Source: Myxococcales bacterium (GTDB lineage Bacteria > Myxococcota_A > Bradymonadia > UBA4248). From it: DNA of 49,179 nt. Position 1 is the stretch's first letter. Every line of letters begins with the position of its first letter. Below, piece by piece: positions 1 to 7,108 of this stretch. Location of the stretch: positions 1 to 49,179 of the forward strand of contig SFMP01000064.1 in assembly GCA_004554395.1 (NCBI GenBank), in the 5' to 3' direction. The notes beneath the pieces were generated by a model that was not told where the DNA came from, ran no database searches, and saw only the letters and a program-made list of their open reading frames with translations. The position numbers and the translations under genes were made by a program.

Positions 1-78
1 ATCGACAACTTCCAATGGAAATGCACTGAGACGACGGTCGGAACTGACTTCGCCGACGCCAGTGGCACGGTGAACTGA
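1..78 (+). CDS. C-terminal tail of an exported protein (5' end outside window)
   Basis: An open frame runs from the first base to a TGA at 76-78 and encodes a 25-residue tail that starts IDNFQWKC and ends ASGTVN. The IDN-x-x-x-x-C ending resembles the last strand of the jelly-roll domains in the lipoprotein at 8521-10824 (IDDVSCVKW). I therefore infer the end of a similar surface lipoprotein, but so few residues cannot prove it. The next gene starts about 60 bases downstream on the same strand behind its own ribosome binding site. Confidence 0.5.
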   Translation: MDNFQWKCTETTVGTDFADASGTVN

Positions 79-140
79 TGATGCTGTTGTATCGTTAAAC
101 GTCAAACACGTCGATTTCATTGAACAGATAGGAGGATATC

Positions 141-494
141 ATGTTTGCTACGAGACGCATTGACTTATGGGCGGCTTTATTTGCAGGCACAATGGCGATT
201 TGTGCATGTAACGATGGCGACAAGACCATTTCGGAAGATGATGGCTTCGAGAATAATGGCGGCGATAAAGGAAACTCTGGGAACTCGAGCAATACGGGAA
301 ATTCGGATAACACAGAGAACTCGGATAACACAGGAAACTCGGGAAACTCAGGGAACTCTGGGAACTCTGGGAACTCTGGAAACACTGGGAATACGGGTGG
401 CGGGACGCAGACGGGGAGCGATTCTTGCGAAGGCGTCGATTTGAAGACGTCGAACGCGCATTGCGGCGCTTGTAACCATGCTTGCAGTCAACTG
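141..494 (+). pseudogene. Cysteine-rich lipoprotein, 5' part, cut by an IS200/IS605 insertion
   Basis: The ATG at 141 follows an AGGAGG box at the right distance. The product has a hydrophobic signal and a plausible lipobox ending in the Cys of AICAC. Then comes a low-complexity stretch of Asn-Ser-Gly units (bases about 271-400), and then the start of a cysteine-rich module (SNAHCGACNHAC). The frame enters the left hairpin of the inserted element and stops at 504-506. The module resumes at about 2655 beyond the element, so this is one surface lipoprotein gene broken in two. The GNS repeat is probably a flexible surface linker. The first half could still be made as a short lipoprotein. Confidence 0.8.
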
Positions 495-516
495 CCAACC
501 GCCTAAAGGCGGTTGG
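495..516. repeat. Terminal hairpin of the IS element, tnpB side
   Basis: CCAACCGCC and GGCGGTTGG are perfectly complementary and enclose a TAAA loop. The hairpin overlaps the last codons of tnpB (stop at 503-505 on the minus strand). In IS605-type elements this right end also encodes the 3' scaffold of the TnpB guide RNA. Confidence 0.85.
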
Positions 517-1768
517 CTTGCAACTGTCCAGTAGTCATGCGACTATTACGTCTTCTACCTTTAGCTTCCTTCTTTCCAGAAAGAGTGACGTTGCATCGTG
601 GGGTTATTGACTGAACCCCTAAATTCTGAACATGTTCAGAATTTACTGTTTGGTCGTGAATAAAACTTAATCCGAGACCATACAGATTCATTGCGCCGAT
701 ACGGTCGTCATTAGAACAATAACCGCAATTACGGCAACAAAAGAAATGCCGCTTTTTATCTCTATTACCGCTCTCAATATGCCCACATTTGGGACAACAC
801 TGAGATGTATAACGAGGATCGACTTTAATTGTGATGGACTGATTGCGCATAGCCTTATACTTGAGCTTTTGCTCCAGATCGTAAAAAGACCATGATACCG
901 TTTCATATCGTTTCTTTCTACGCACTTTTTCGGTTGCACAGCGAATACCTGTCAAATCTTCTAACACAAATAGCGTTTTAGACGGAGTTGTGTCAACGAG
1001 TGCCTTCGATACGCAATGATTTACATCTTGCATCCAACGGTTTTCTCGTTGACCTATATGTCTAATACGCCGGCGTGCAGACGCCGTTCCGCGTTTCTGC
1101 AAACTCCTTCTCAATTCCTTAAATTTTGCTCGTTTCTGCTTAATCTGTCGTCCATTAAAAAACGTGGTATTGCCTTTTGAGTCATATGATACGGCGATAA
1201 AATTTAGCCCTCTATCAATACCTACCACATGACAAATATCAGACACTTGAGTATCTTCGACTGTAGATGTTACTGGGATATGTAAATAAAACTTTTTCTT
1301 TACTTGAACAAGTTTTGCAGTTCCAAACCGATACTTCTTAGAATCGAAATAATCCTCCATTGCGTTTGCATGATAATTGAGCTTTAAACGACCATCAAGC
1401 GTATTCACACTAAAACGTTCTTGGGTTAGAGAATAGTCTCGGTTCCATACCAAATCATATTGCGGTCGTTTAAATACAGCATTGATCCATCTGTTTTGAT
1501 TTTTAATAATCGTTTTGTACTTGGCTATGACAGTTTTTAGAACAGACTGCGCCATCTGAGATTTTAGACCATACTTCTTTCTTAGCGTGTTATATAGTAG
1601 TTGATTGAGCGCAAATTGCTGAAGAATACGCGTTTGATACACATAATTTGAGACATAGTTACAGGCATCTCTGTAAGCACTAGTCGTAGCAGATAGCAAC
1701 GATGCTTCATTATCATTTACTATAACTTGGATTTTTGCTGTCACTGTTAATTCTTGCATATTATTCAC
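503..1768 (-). CDS. tnpB: TnpB, RNA-guided RuvC-like nuclease of the IS element
   Basis: This 421-residue protein is full length for an IS605-family TnpB, the ancestor of Cas12. RuvC-I has Asp185 in VGIDRGLNF and RuvC-II has Glu270 in VLEDLTGIR. A four-cysteine zinc ribbon (CPKCG near 325 and CRNCG near 345) precedes RuvC-III at Asp354/Asp355 in NDDRIGAMN. All catalytic residues are present, so the nuclease should be active. Translation starts at a GTG at 1766-1768 that shares one base with the TAG stop of the upstream accessory ORF, which suggests translational coupling; an ATG three codons on is an alternative. TnpB proteins cut the empty donor site using a guide RNA from the element end and so help the element persist. 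Confidence 0.95.
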   Translation of the reverse strand: MNNMQELTVTAKIQVIVNDNEASLLSATTSAYRDACNYVSNYVYQTRILQQFALNQLLYNTLRKKYGLKSQMAQSVLKTVIAKYKTIIKNQNRWINAVFKRPQYDLVWNRDYSLTQERFSVNTLDGRLKLNYHANAMEDYFDSKKYRFGTAKLVQVKKKFYLHIPVTSTVEDTQVSDICHVVGIDRGLNFIAVSYDSKGNTTFFNGRQIKQKRAKFKELRRSLQKRGTASARRRIRHIGQRENRWMQDVNHCVSKALVDTTPSKTLFVLEDLTGIRCATEKVRRKKRYETVSWSFYDLEQKLKYKAMRNQSITIKVDPRYTSQCCPKCGHIESGNRDKKRHFFCCRNCGYCSNDDRIGAMNLYGLGLSFIHDQTVNSEHVQNLGVQSITPRCNVTLSGKKEAKGRRRNSRMTTGQLQANRL

Positions 1769-2115
1769 TAATATTTCGCTAGAAGATTCAAAGCTTCTCT
1801 ATCCGTGAGCTTTCGTCTCCAATGATCTCGGAGTGTTTCAAAGTGTTCTGTAATCCAATTAATAATTGTGCCCGACTTCAGGAACTCCTTCTGTGCTTCG
1901 ATCTTAGTTTTTGAATACAAAATCACAGGTATAAGTTCTCCATTCACAGATACCTTGATTCGAGGGTGATTGTGCTGCACGTTCCTATCGCATCCCGCAG
2001 AGTCCAACCAAATATCATATGGAAGTCCAGACTCCTTCTTCGGCAAATTTGCCATCTCATAGCACATTTGCCTCTTTTCTGTAACCCGCTCTCGATTGTT
2101 ATACCAGATCATCAT
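1768..2115 (-). CDS. Accessory ORF of the IS element, function unknown
   Basis: This protein of about 115 residues is read from an ATG at 2115 behind AAGGAG (a TTG one codon earlier is also possible). Its stop overlaps the tnpB start by one base, so the two form one transcription unit. The sequence has a recognisable pattern: NLPKKESGLPYDIW near residue 25, HPRIKVSVNG in the middle, and HWRRKLTDREALNLL at the end. From memory this recalls a widespread small-protein family of unknown function with a GLPxxIW...RIKV core, but I cannot confirm that. There is no membrane segment or signal peptide. It could be a passenger, a regulator of tnpB or an accessory factor. Confidence 0.75.
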   Translation of the reverse strand: MMIWYNNRERVTEKRQMCYEMANLPKKESGLPYDIWLDSAGCDRNVQHNHPRIKVSVNGELIPVILYSKTKIEAQKEFLKSGTIINWITEHFETLRDHWRRKLTDREALNLLAKY

Positions 2116-2218
2116 CAATGCTCCTTAACAAAAGTGGCAAACTAAGTGCTTGCCACTCATCATTAAGATATGATACACAGTACTTTTGTGAGATTCAAGA
2201 GCAGAGGAGAAATTTCAC

Positions 2219-2620
2219 GTGACAGAGTACAATAGAAAGAATCGCCGAAAGTACTCTCTAAAAGTCCATATAGTTCTGGTTACATAGTATCGAAAGCCTA
2301 TTCTCGTTAGCCTCATTAGCGACTGCATAAAACGAAAAATACATGATTTATCCAATCGTATGGGCTGGAAAATCATAGCAATGGAAACAGATGTTGACCA
2401 CATCCATTTTCTATTGGATTATGATACAACAGAATCTGTATGCAACATGGTCAAAACAATTAAGCAGGAAACAACTTATTTACTTTGGAAGGAGTTTGAG
2501 CCATTCCTAACCAAACGATACTGGAAACGACGAATCTTTTGGTCAGATGGCTATTTTGCTTGTAGCGTTGGCGATGCTTCTGCTGAAACAATTAAACAGT
2601 ATATTGCTAAGCAGGGATAA
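2219..2620 (+). pseudogene. tnpA: TnpA, Y1 HUH transposase, interrupted by an amber codon
   Basis: A GTG at 2219 behind AGGAGA opens a 133-codon frame of normal TnpA length. Codon 23 (2285-2287) is TAG within VT-stop-YRKP, where this family normally reads VTKYRKP. A single A-to-T change (AAG to TAG) explains it. The rest is intact: the HUH pair is HIH at residues 61-63, and the catalytic tyrosine is Tyr128 in IKQYIAKQ. Restart at the ATG at 2360 would lose the first 47 residues, including the first strand of the catalytic fold. The transposase is therefore probably dead unless the amber codon is suppressed. Confidence 0.88.
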
Positions 2621-2632
2621 GTGAGCATTCCT

Positions 2633-2654
2633 CCCACGGTCTAAAGACCGTGGG
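2633..2654. repeat. Terminal hairpin of the IS element, tnpA side
   Basis: CCCACGGTC and GACCGTGGG are perfectly complementary around a TAAA loop, matching the geometry but not the stem sequence of the hairpin at 495-516. It starts 12 bases after the tnpA stop codon. Confidence 0.85.
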
Positions 2655-3027
2655 TTTCCTTGCCCGCCGTAGTGATGAAAGGCATGCGACAGAAGTGGCA
2701 TGCGTCGAAGGCGTATGCAAGAGCGTGTTTTGCGCCCCTGGATATGCCGATTGCGATGGTGAAGGGACGAAGTGCGCAACGGATTTATCGACGATGGAGA
2801 ATTGTCGAACGTGCGGTAAGAAGTGTTTGGAAGGACAGACTTGCGAATCGAATGGATGTCGATTTGGCGATGGAAAGGGATGCAAAGATTGTAGTTTGCG
2901 CATAGATGATTGCATGAACGGCCTAAAGCTGTGGAGGAAGTGTGCTGGCGTTCTCTGCTGGATCAAAACAGATCAATATATGTGTGCATCAGAAAAACCG
3001 GGATCGAGTTGGGCTGAGGTGAAATGA
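2655..3027 (+). pseudogene. Cysteine-rich lipoprotein, 3' part beyond the IS element
   Basis: This is the continuation of the gene begun at 141. The frame encodes cysteine modules (VACVEGVCKSVFC, then CRTCGKKCLEGQTC and NGCRFGDGKGCKDC) of the same kind as the half-module left at 470-490. There is no ribosome binding site or signal peptide here; the in-frame ATG at 2650 lies in the hairpin of the mobile element. The stop is TGA at 3025-3027. It is unlikely to be expressed as a secreted product while the element is present. Confidence 0.75.
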
Positions 3028-3051
3028 TGTGAGCTTTGGATTGTCTTGGAT

Positions 3052-3292
3052 AGCCAGGGCGTTGCGGGCGCGGCGTTTGAGCGCCCGCACAATGGCGGAG
3101 GCGTATGGAGCCCGTATGGAGCGCAAGCGGAATAGGGCGGAATGGCCGTAGCCGACGGCGTATGCGCGCAAGGGCGCAAGCCCGAGCACATAGCCGGCGT
3201 AGAGCCCGTATGGAGCGCAGCGGAATAGGGCGAATCGAGCGCGTATGGAGCGCAAGCGGAATAGGGCGAGTGCCTGCGCCGCTGGCGGCGGG
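3052..3292. repeat. Block of dispersed palindromic repeats
   Basis: Several partly palindromic units lie here. Examples are the two closely similar stretches starting GTATGGAGCGCA near 3207 and 3243, each ending GGAATAGGGCG, and a related unit near 3112. Arms such as GCCGTAGCC/GACGGC give further hairpins. The block has no convincing gene; open frames across it come from the lack of stops in GC-rich repeats. It belongs to the palindrome family also seen near 20.1, 23.4, 39.0 and 49.1 kb. Confidence 0.65.
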
Positions 3293-3327
3293 CAAAAAAA
3301 AAGCGCAACCTCATGAGAGATTGCGCG
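3293..3327 (-). terminator. Rho-independent terminator of the tRNA cluster
   Basis: On the minus strand, GCGCAA and TTGCGC pair around a 12-base loop and are followed by nine T residues. It begins three bases after the last tRNA gene and closes the tRNA operon. Confidence 0.85.
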
Positions 3328-3329
3328 AA

Positions 3330-3402
3330 TAGGTGCAGAAGGAATCGAACCTTCAACCTGCGGATTAAGAGTCCGATGCTCTGCCAATTGAGCTATGCAC
3401 CC
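3330..3402 (-). tRNA. tRNA-Lys (CTT), copy 2 of 2 in transcription order
   Basis: The cloverleaf is clear: acceptor GGGTGCA/TGCACCT, anticodon stem CGGA/TCCG with loop CTCTTAA, and T-arm GGTTCGATTCC. The anticodon is CTT. It is identical to the copy at 3510-3582. Position 72 is T, so the first acceptor pair is G1:U72 instead of the usual G1:C72. The CCA end is not encoded. Confidence 0.95.
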
Positions 3403-3414
3403 TTAAAGAGACCG

Positions 3415-3495
3415 TACGAGTGGTGGGACTCGAACCCACACGCCAAAGACACAGGAACCTAAATCCTGCGCGTCTACCAGTTCCGCCACACTCGC
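3415..3495 (-). tRNA. tRNA-Leu (TAG)
   Basis: This is a class II tRNA with a long variable arm. The anticodon stem is CAGGA/TCCTG with loop TTTAGGT, giving anticodon TAG. The acceptor is GCGAGTG/CACTCGT with discriminator A73, so the first pair is again G1:U72. No CCA is encoded. It lies between two identical tRNA-Lys genes. Confidence 0.95.
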
Positions 3496-3509
3496 AAGGC
3501 GTTATGGAG

Positions 3510-3582
3510 TAGGTGCAGAAGGAATCGAACCTTCAACCTGCGGATTAAGAGTCCGATGCTCTGCCAATTGAGCTATGCACCC
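3510..3582 (-). tRNA. tRNA-Lys (CTT), copy 1 of 2 in transcription order
   Basis: It is identical over its length to the tRNA at 3330-3402, with anticodon CTT in the loop CTCTTAA. The G1:U72 end pair is shared. The duplication probably arose by recombination within the cluster. Confidence 0.95.
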
Positions 3583-3602
3583 ACAAGAAGAAAACGCACA
3601 AA

Positions 3603-3676
3603 TACACCCGGTAGGATTCGAACCTGCGACCCTCGGATTCGAAGTCCGATGCTCTATCCAGCTGAGCTACGGGTGC
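3603..3676 (-). tRNA. tRNA-Arg (TCG)
   Basis: The anticodon stem TCGGA/TCCGA encloses CTTCGAA, so the anticodon is TCG. The acceptor is GCACCCG/CGGGTGT followed by A73, once more G1:U72. No CCA is encoded. Confidence 0.95.
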
Positions 3677-3684
3677 AAAAGAAG

Positions 3685-3759
3685 GGTGGGTAATGGGGCT
3701 CGAACCCATGGCCTCAGGAACCACAATCCCGCGCTCGTACCAACTGAGCTATACCCACC
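3685..3759 (-). tRNA. tRNA-His (GTG)
   Basis: The anticodon loop is TTGTGGT, giving GTG. The extra 5' G(-1) typical of tRNA-His is at 3759 and faces C73, and G1:C72 is normal here. It is the first gene of the cluster, about 45 bases downstream of the promoter -10. Confidence 0.95.
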
Positions 3760-3804
3760 ATGTCGAAGGAATCTCCCTCCGGGCTATCCCTGCGAACGGG
3801 GCGG

Positions 3805-3833
3805 CTTATACGCGTGCTGGTGGGTAATGTCAA
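3805..3833 (-). promoter_or_regulatory. Sigma-70-type promoter of the tRNA operon
   Basis: On the minus strand, TTGACA (3828-3833) and TATAAG (3805-3810) are 17 bases apart. A GC-rich discriminator (GCCGCCCCG) follows, as in stable-RNA promoters under stringent control. It faces five tRNA genes that end in a terminator. Confidence 0.85.
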
Positions 3834-3863
3834 ATAGTTTTTTGGGGGTTGTGCGTTTTTTTT

Positions 3864-4153
3864 CAATGAGCAATGAGCAATGAGCAGTTAGCAATTAGCA
3901 GTTAGCAGTTAGCAATTAGCAATTAGCAGTTAGCAATGAGAAATGAGCAATGAGCAATGAGAAATGAGCAATGAGCAATGAGCAATGAGCAATGAGCAAT
4001 TAGCAGTTAGCAATTAGCAATGAGCAGTTAGCAATTAGCAGTTAGCAATGAGCAATGAGCAATGAGCAATGAGCAATGAGCAATGAGCAATGAGCAGTTA
4101 GCAATTGGTGGTTGGTAGTTGGTAGTTGGTAGTTGGTAGTTAGCGATGAGCGA
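3864..4153. repeat. Heptanucleotide tandem array, about 40 units
   Basis: The 7-base units follow in strict register. The main variants on the plus strand are CAATGAG, CAGTTAG, CAATTAG and AAATGAG, changing to TAGTTGG/TGGTTGG at the right end. The array abuts and slightly enters the 3' end of the SpoIID gene (stop at 4140-4142), whose last codons (IAHR) are themselves heptamer-derived. Variants are interspersed, as expected from slippage and unequal exchange. It does not have spacer-repeat structure. Confidence 0.95.
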
Positions 4154-6563
4154 TTGGCGGAGATTTTCGGCGGCGTAGGGCGAACGAGAGGCCGAGGGTG
4201 AGAGCGATTAGAGCGGCGCCAGGTGTTTTGGCGTGTCGCGGAGTGGCGGCGCAGTCGCTGGATGAAGTGGAGACGGAAGGATTGTCGGGGTTTTGATCGT
4301 CGGTGGTGGGTGGGAGTTCGTCGCCGGGTTTGTAGGGTTCGATTTTGATGGCGTCGAAGACGAATCGTTGGCCGTTGGAGGCGGAGGAAGTGAAGGAGTC
4401 GTCGGAGAGTTTGACGTATTGTTCGGTGCCTTCGGCGAGGTCGTATGTGCCTAGGGTGACCCATCCGGATTGGTCGACGTTTGAGATGGTGGCTTTGTGG
4501 AGGGAACCGGAGGCCATGACGGAGTACTGTGCGGAGTCGACGACGTTTCCGATGCCGTATTCGACGTATGCGCGGATGGTGTATTTGCCGGGTTTTGTGA
4601 CGTTTAAGTGCCAAGTTCCGATGGCGTTATTGGTGCCGGATGTGTTGACGGTTGCATAGAATAGATGGTCGTCGTATCCGTAGGTGGAGAGTTGTGACCA
4701 GACGACGTTTGAGCGTTCGAAGCATGGGTCGAGCTCGTCGATGATGGTGGATTCGCGGCCGTCGATGGCGAGGATGCATGATTTGGAGCCGGAGGAGGAG
4801 GCGTTTGGAATGCATGCGCCGAATCGGCAGATTTCGTTTTCGTCGCAGTTTTTGTTTGGCGAGAAGTGTCGGCAGGCGTCGTCGCCGAAGAAGCCGCAGA
4901 CCGTGTATGTGGTTTCGTCGGTGCAACGCGTTTCGCCTTCTATGCATTCGTGTTGGCAGGAAGGATTGTCGTCGGCGACGCATTCGCCGTTTTTGCATTT
5001 TTGGTCAGGGTTGCAGTGAGAGAGTTCGGACCAGTCGAGGCAGCTGTCGTCGTCGAATGAACCGCATGTGTGGTAGCTGCCTTCGGAGACGCATTCTTTG
5101 TCGCCGATTTTTTGGCAATCGTCGGTGCATTGTGGTGGTTTTTCGTCGGGAATGCAGACGCCGTTTTTGCAAGTGGTGTCGTTGGGGCAAGCGGTGATGT
5201 TTGACCATTCGAGGCAGCCATCGCCGTTGAAATCGCCGCATTTTTTGTACCCGTTGCCGTCGCATTGGAGTTCGTCTTTTGCGGTGCATTGATTTGTACA
5301 CGTGACGGCGTCGACGAATTTGATGGCGTCGAAGACGATGACTTTTTTTGCGGTTTGGACGTATGTTTCGCCGGTGGCGTCGCTGAGTTTAATCCATTGG
5401 TCGCCGCCTTTTGCGAAGTTGAATTTTCCGAGCGATACCCAACCGTTTTTTTGGCTCATGTCGAGTGTGACTTTGTGTTCGGAGCCAGAAGCGCGGATGA
5501 CGTATGGTGCTTTGCTCGTCATGGAGTCGCCGCCTTTTGCGACGCTAGAGTCGATATAGGCTTGGACCTCGTAGAGGCCTGGGCGTGTGACGTTGACGGT
5601 CCATTTTCCGATGGCTTCGGCGGGGTTTGCCCATCCGTAGGTGAAGTAGAGGTGGCCGGCGTGGCCTTTGGCTTCTTCGTACCAGGATTCGACGGAGGAC
5701 CGCGAGAAGCATGGGTCTTTGTCGTCGATGATGGTGCCGGATTTAGAGAGCGTCGTTTCGCATTTGACTTCTGTGTTGGCGTTTTCGCCTGGGATGGATG
5801 CGGCGGCTTGAACGCAGCTGCCGGTCGTTTTGACGATATCGATATCGGAACCGTAGAAGAATTTGACGATTTTAACCCAGTTATAGCCGCGTTTAGAGGC
5901 TAGGCATGAGGCGCCGTTTTGCGACATAGTTCCGCGGTTTGCGTAGTTTTTGGGGTTTACCCATCCTTGAGAGGATTGCGTGACGTTGTCGCCGGATTTT
6001 CCTTCGTTATAGGTGACGTATTTTTGTTGCCAAGTGTAGCAAGATGCGGAGGTGTCGCCTTTGTCGATGCATTTGTCGTTGAGGCATGTGTTTTTGCTCC
6101 CCGAGACGTAGAAGGCGCACAGCGTGGTGTTTTTATAGCGCAGAATCATGCCGCTCGTATCGTTTGCGGCGGCTTTGCAGAGTCCGAGTCTGGAATCGGC
6201 ACGACCGTTACACGAGTAGACTTGGACGGCTTGGCTATCGCCGATGGGGTTTGAAGCGGTACCTTTACCGCCGCCGAGATTGTGATAGGCGACGGAACGT
6301 GCGGCGACGGCTTGTGAACGTAGGGCTTGTTCGGGTGCGCCGCCGTTTTCGCAGCACGTGACATTTGGCACGTAGTCGGTTTCCATGTCGACGGTGCCTT
6401 TGTTGGCGACGACGATGCTGCAGTAGGCGTTGAGAGGTGCGCGAGTGGCGACGATGTCGCGCATTTCGCACATTTTTTCTTGGCATGAATCTTCTTCGGC
6501 GCAGCCACATGCTAAGGCGCTTAAGAGGCTCAATAAGATGAATCGTTTGATTGTCGTGCGCAT
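4140..6563 (-). CDS. SpoIID-domain surface protein with golvesin-like and Cys-rich modules
   Basis: The protein has 807 residues. The N-terminus is a signal with possible lipobox cysteines (LACGC near 18-21). Residues about 40-250 look like a SpoIID/LytB (amidase enhancer) domain: ALRSQAVAARSVA, then NRGTMSQNGA and VKIVKFFYGSD, matching the family's GMSQ-GA and K-FYPG blocks. Two beta-rich modules (about 270-425 and 600-745) share TIIDxxDPCF and VFDAIKF and resemble golvesin C-terminal-like domains. Between them are three repeats of about 50 residues with six or more cysteines. The end is Cys-Ala, a hydrophobic segment and RRRK, like a MYXO-CTERM sorting tail. Start: GAGGAG lies before the ATG. 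It probably acts at the outer surface on peptidoglycan or polysaccharide. The active form of the SpoIID fold (scaffold or hydrolase) is unclear. Confidence 0.82.
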   Translation of the reverse strand: MRTTIKRFILLSLLSALACGCAEEDSCQEKMCEMRDIVATRAPLNAYCSIVVANKGTVDMETDYVPNVTCCENGGAPEQALRSQAVAARSVAYHNLGGGKGTASNPIGDSQAVQVYSCNGRADSRLGLCKAAANDTSGMILRYKNTTLCAFYVSGSKNTCLNDKCIDKGDTSASCYTWQQKYVTYNEGKSGDNVTQSSQGWVNPKNYANRGTMSQNGASCLASKRGYNWVKIVKFFYGSDIDIVKTTGSCVQAAASIPGENANTEVKCETTLSKSGTIIDDKDPCFSRSSVESWYEEAKGHAGHLYFTYGWANPAEAIGKWTVNVTRPGLYEVQAYIDSSVAKGGDSMTSKAPYVIRASGSEHKVTLDMSQKNGWVSLGKFNFAKGGDQWIKLSDATGETYVQTAKKVIVFDAIKFVDAVTCTNQCTAKDELQCDGNGYKKCGDFNGDGCLEWSNITACPNDTTCKNGVCIPDEKPPQCTDDCQKIGDKECVSEGSYHTCGSFDDDSCLDWSELSHCNPDQKCKNGECVADDNPSCQHECIEGETRCTDETTYTVCGFFGDDACRHFSPNKNCDENEICRFGACIPNASSSGSKSCILAIDGRESTIIDELDPCFERSNVVWSQLSTYGYDDHLFYATVNTSGTNNAIGTWHLNVTKPGKYTIRAYVEYGIGNVVDSAQYSVMASGSLHKATISNVDQSGWVTLGTYDLAEGTEQYVKLSDDSFTSSASNGQRFVFDAIKIEPYKPGDELPPTTDDQNPDNPSVSTSSSDCAATPRHAKTPGAALIALTLGLSFALRRRKSPPIAHR

Positions 6564-7108
6564 GGATAACTCCTCGATGTTTTAGATGGTGGTTCGGACA
6601 CACTTTACTTCGATGATAGCACATTGGTTTTGTGAATGCCGATGATTTGGAGCATTTTTTTGGCGTTTTTGGGTGTAGCGCATCAATCACCGTACATCTT
6701 GCCTACGTCTTCGATGTACGGGGTTATGGACAGTGGCGGCTTCCAGCCGCTTGTGTGGGGGGGGCTCTGCGTCAACGCCTACGGCGAGCGCAGAGCTGAG
6801 GAAAAGGTGAAACAGGTGAAATAGGGTGTATACGAGAGCGTGGCAAACCGCTATAATTGGGGCAAAATGGTCATAAAGTAGGTCCTAATGTTCATCATCA
6901 TGGCCCAATGGAAGCATAGTCAGAGAGGGAAAATTGTCTCAAGTTATACCTAACCCCTAACCACGAAAGTGTCCTTGACACGGGGGACACTTCACACTGC
7001 GTTGGGCAGGCGCATGGTGAGGCGTCGGTTGTCGGTCGTCGGATTCGATTGGCGGGCGCATGTGGATGGGCATTGCATATCGAAACAGTTTAGCGGAGGA
7101 GTGATGTC
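6564..7108. other. Intergenic region with three hairpins, no gene seen
   Basis: This is the divergent gap between the SpoIID gene and dprA. It holds an inverted repeat with 9-bp arms (CCGTACATC/GATGTACGG, 6690-6721) and a hairpin GCGGCT/AGCCGC (6736-6750). A nested hairpin GCTCTGCG...CGCC-TAC-GGCG...CGCAGAGC lies at 6764-6797. An 8-bp perfect inverted repeat AAGTGTCC/GGACACTT lies at 6967-6992. The last could be an operator or part of a leader for dprA. No open frame here has a ribosome binding site and plausible composition. Confidence 0.6.

Larger units (their letters stand above)
495..2654. mobile_element. IS200/IS605-type element with divergent tnpB and tnpA
   Basis: The outer limits given are two perfect 9-bp hairpins with the same TAAA loop, at 495-516 and 2633-2654. 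Sub-terminal hairpins of this kind are recognised by Y1 (HUH) transposases. Inside are tnpB and an accessory ORF on the minus strand and tnpA on the plus strand, the divergent arrangement of IS605. The tnpA-proximal end (right side here) should be the left end of the element. The true cleavage sites lie a few bases outside the hairpins and cannot be fixed without an empty site. The element interrupts a lipoprotein gene. Its tnpA has an amber codon, so it probably cannot move unaided. Confidence 0.88.

Noticed and set aside
2285..2287. Recoding of TAG as an amino acid in this organism
   Set aside because: TAG is used as a normal stop in the window, for example for the ORF ending at 1768, so a mutation in tnpA is simpler.
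2650..3027. Independent gene starting at the ATG at 2650
   Set aside because: The ATG lies in the hairpin of the mobile element, there is no ribosome binding site, and the product continues the cysteine module of the gene begun at 141.
2963..3387. Minus-strand genes across the repeats and tRNA region
   Set aside because: The frames run through palindromic repeats, a terminator and a tRNA gene, and have repeat-derived composition.
3864..4153. CRISPR array
   Set aside because: Units are 7 bases long and contiguous, without spacers, and no cas genes are near.
5265..5903. Plus-strand gene inside the SpoIID gene
   Set aside because: It is a shadow frame of the minus-strand gene, which has clear domains and a good start.
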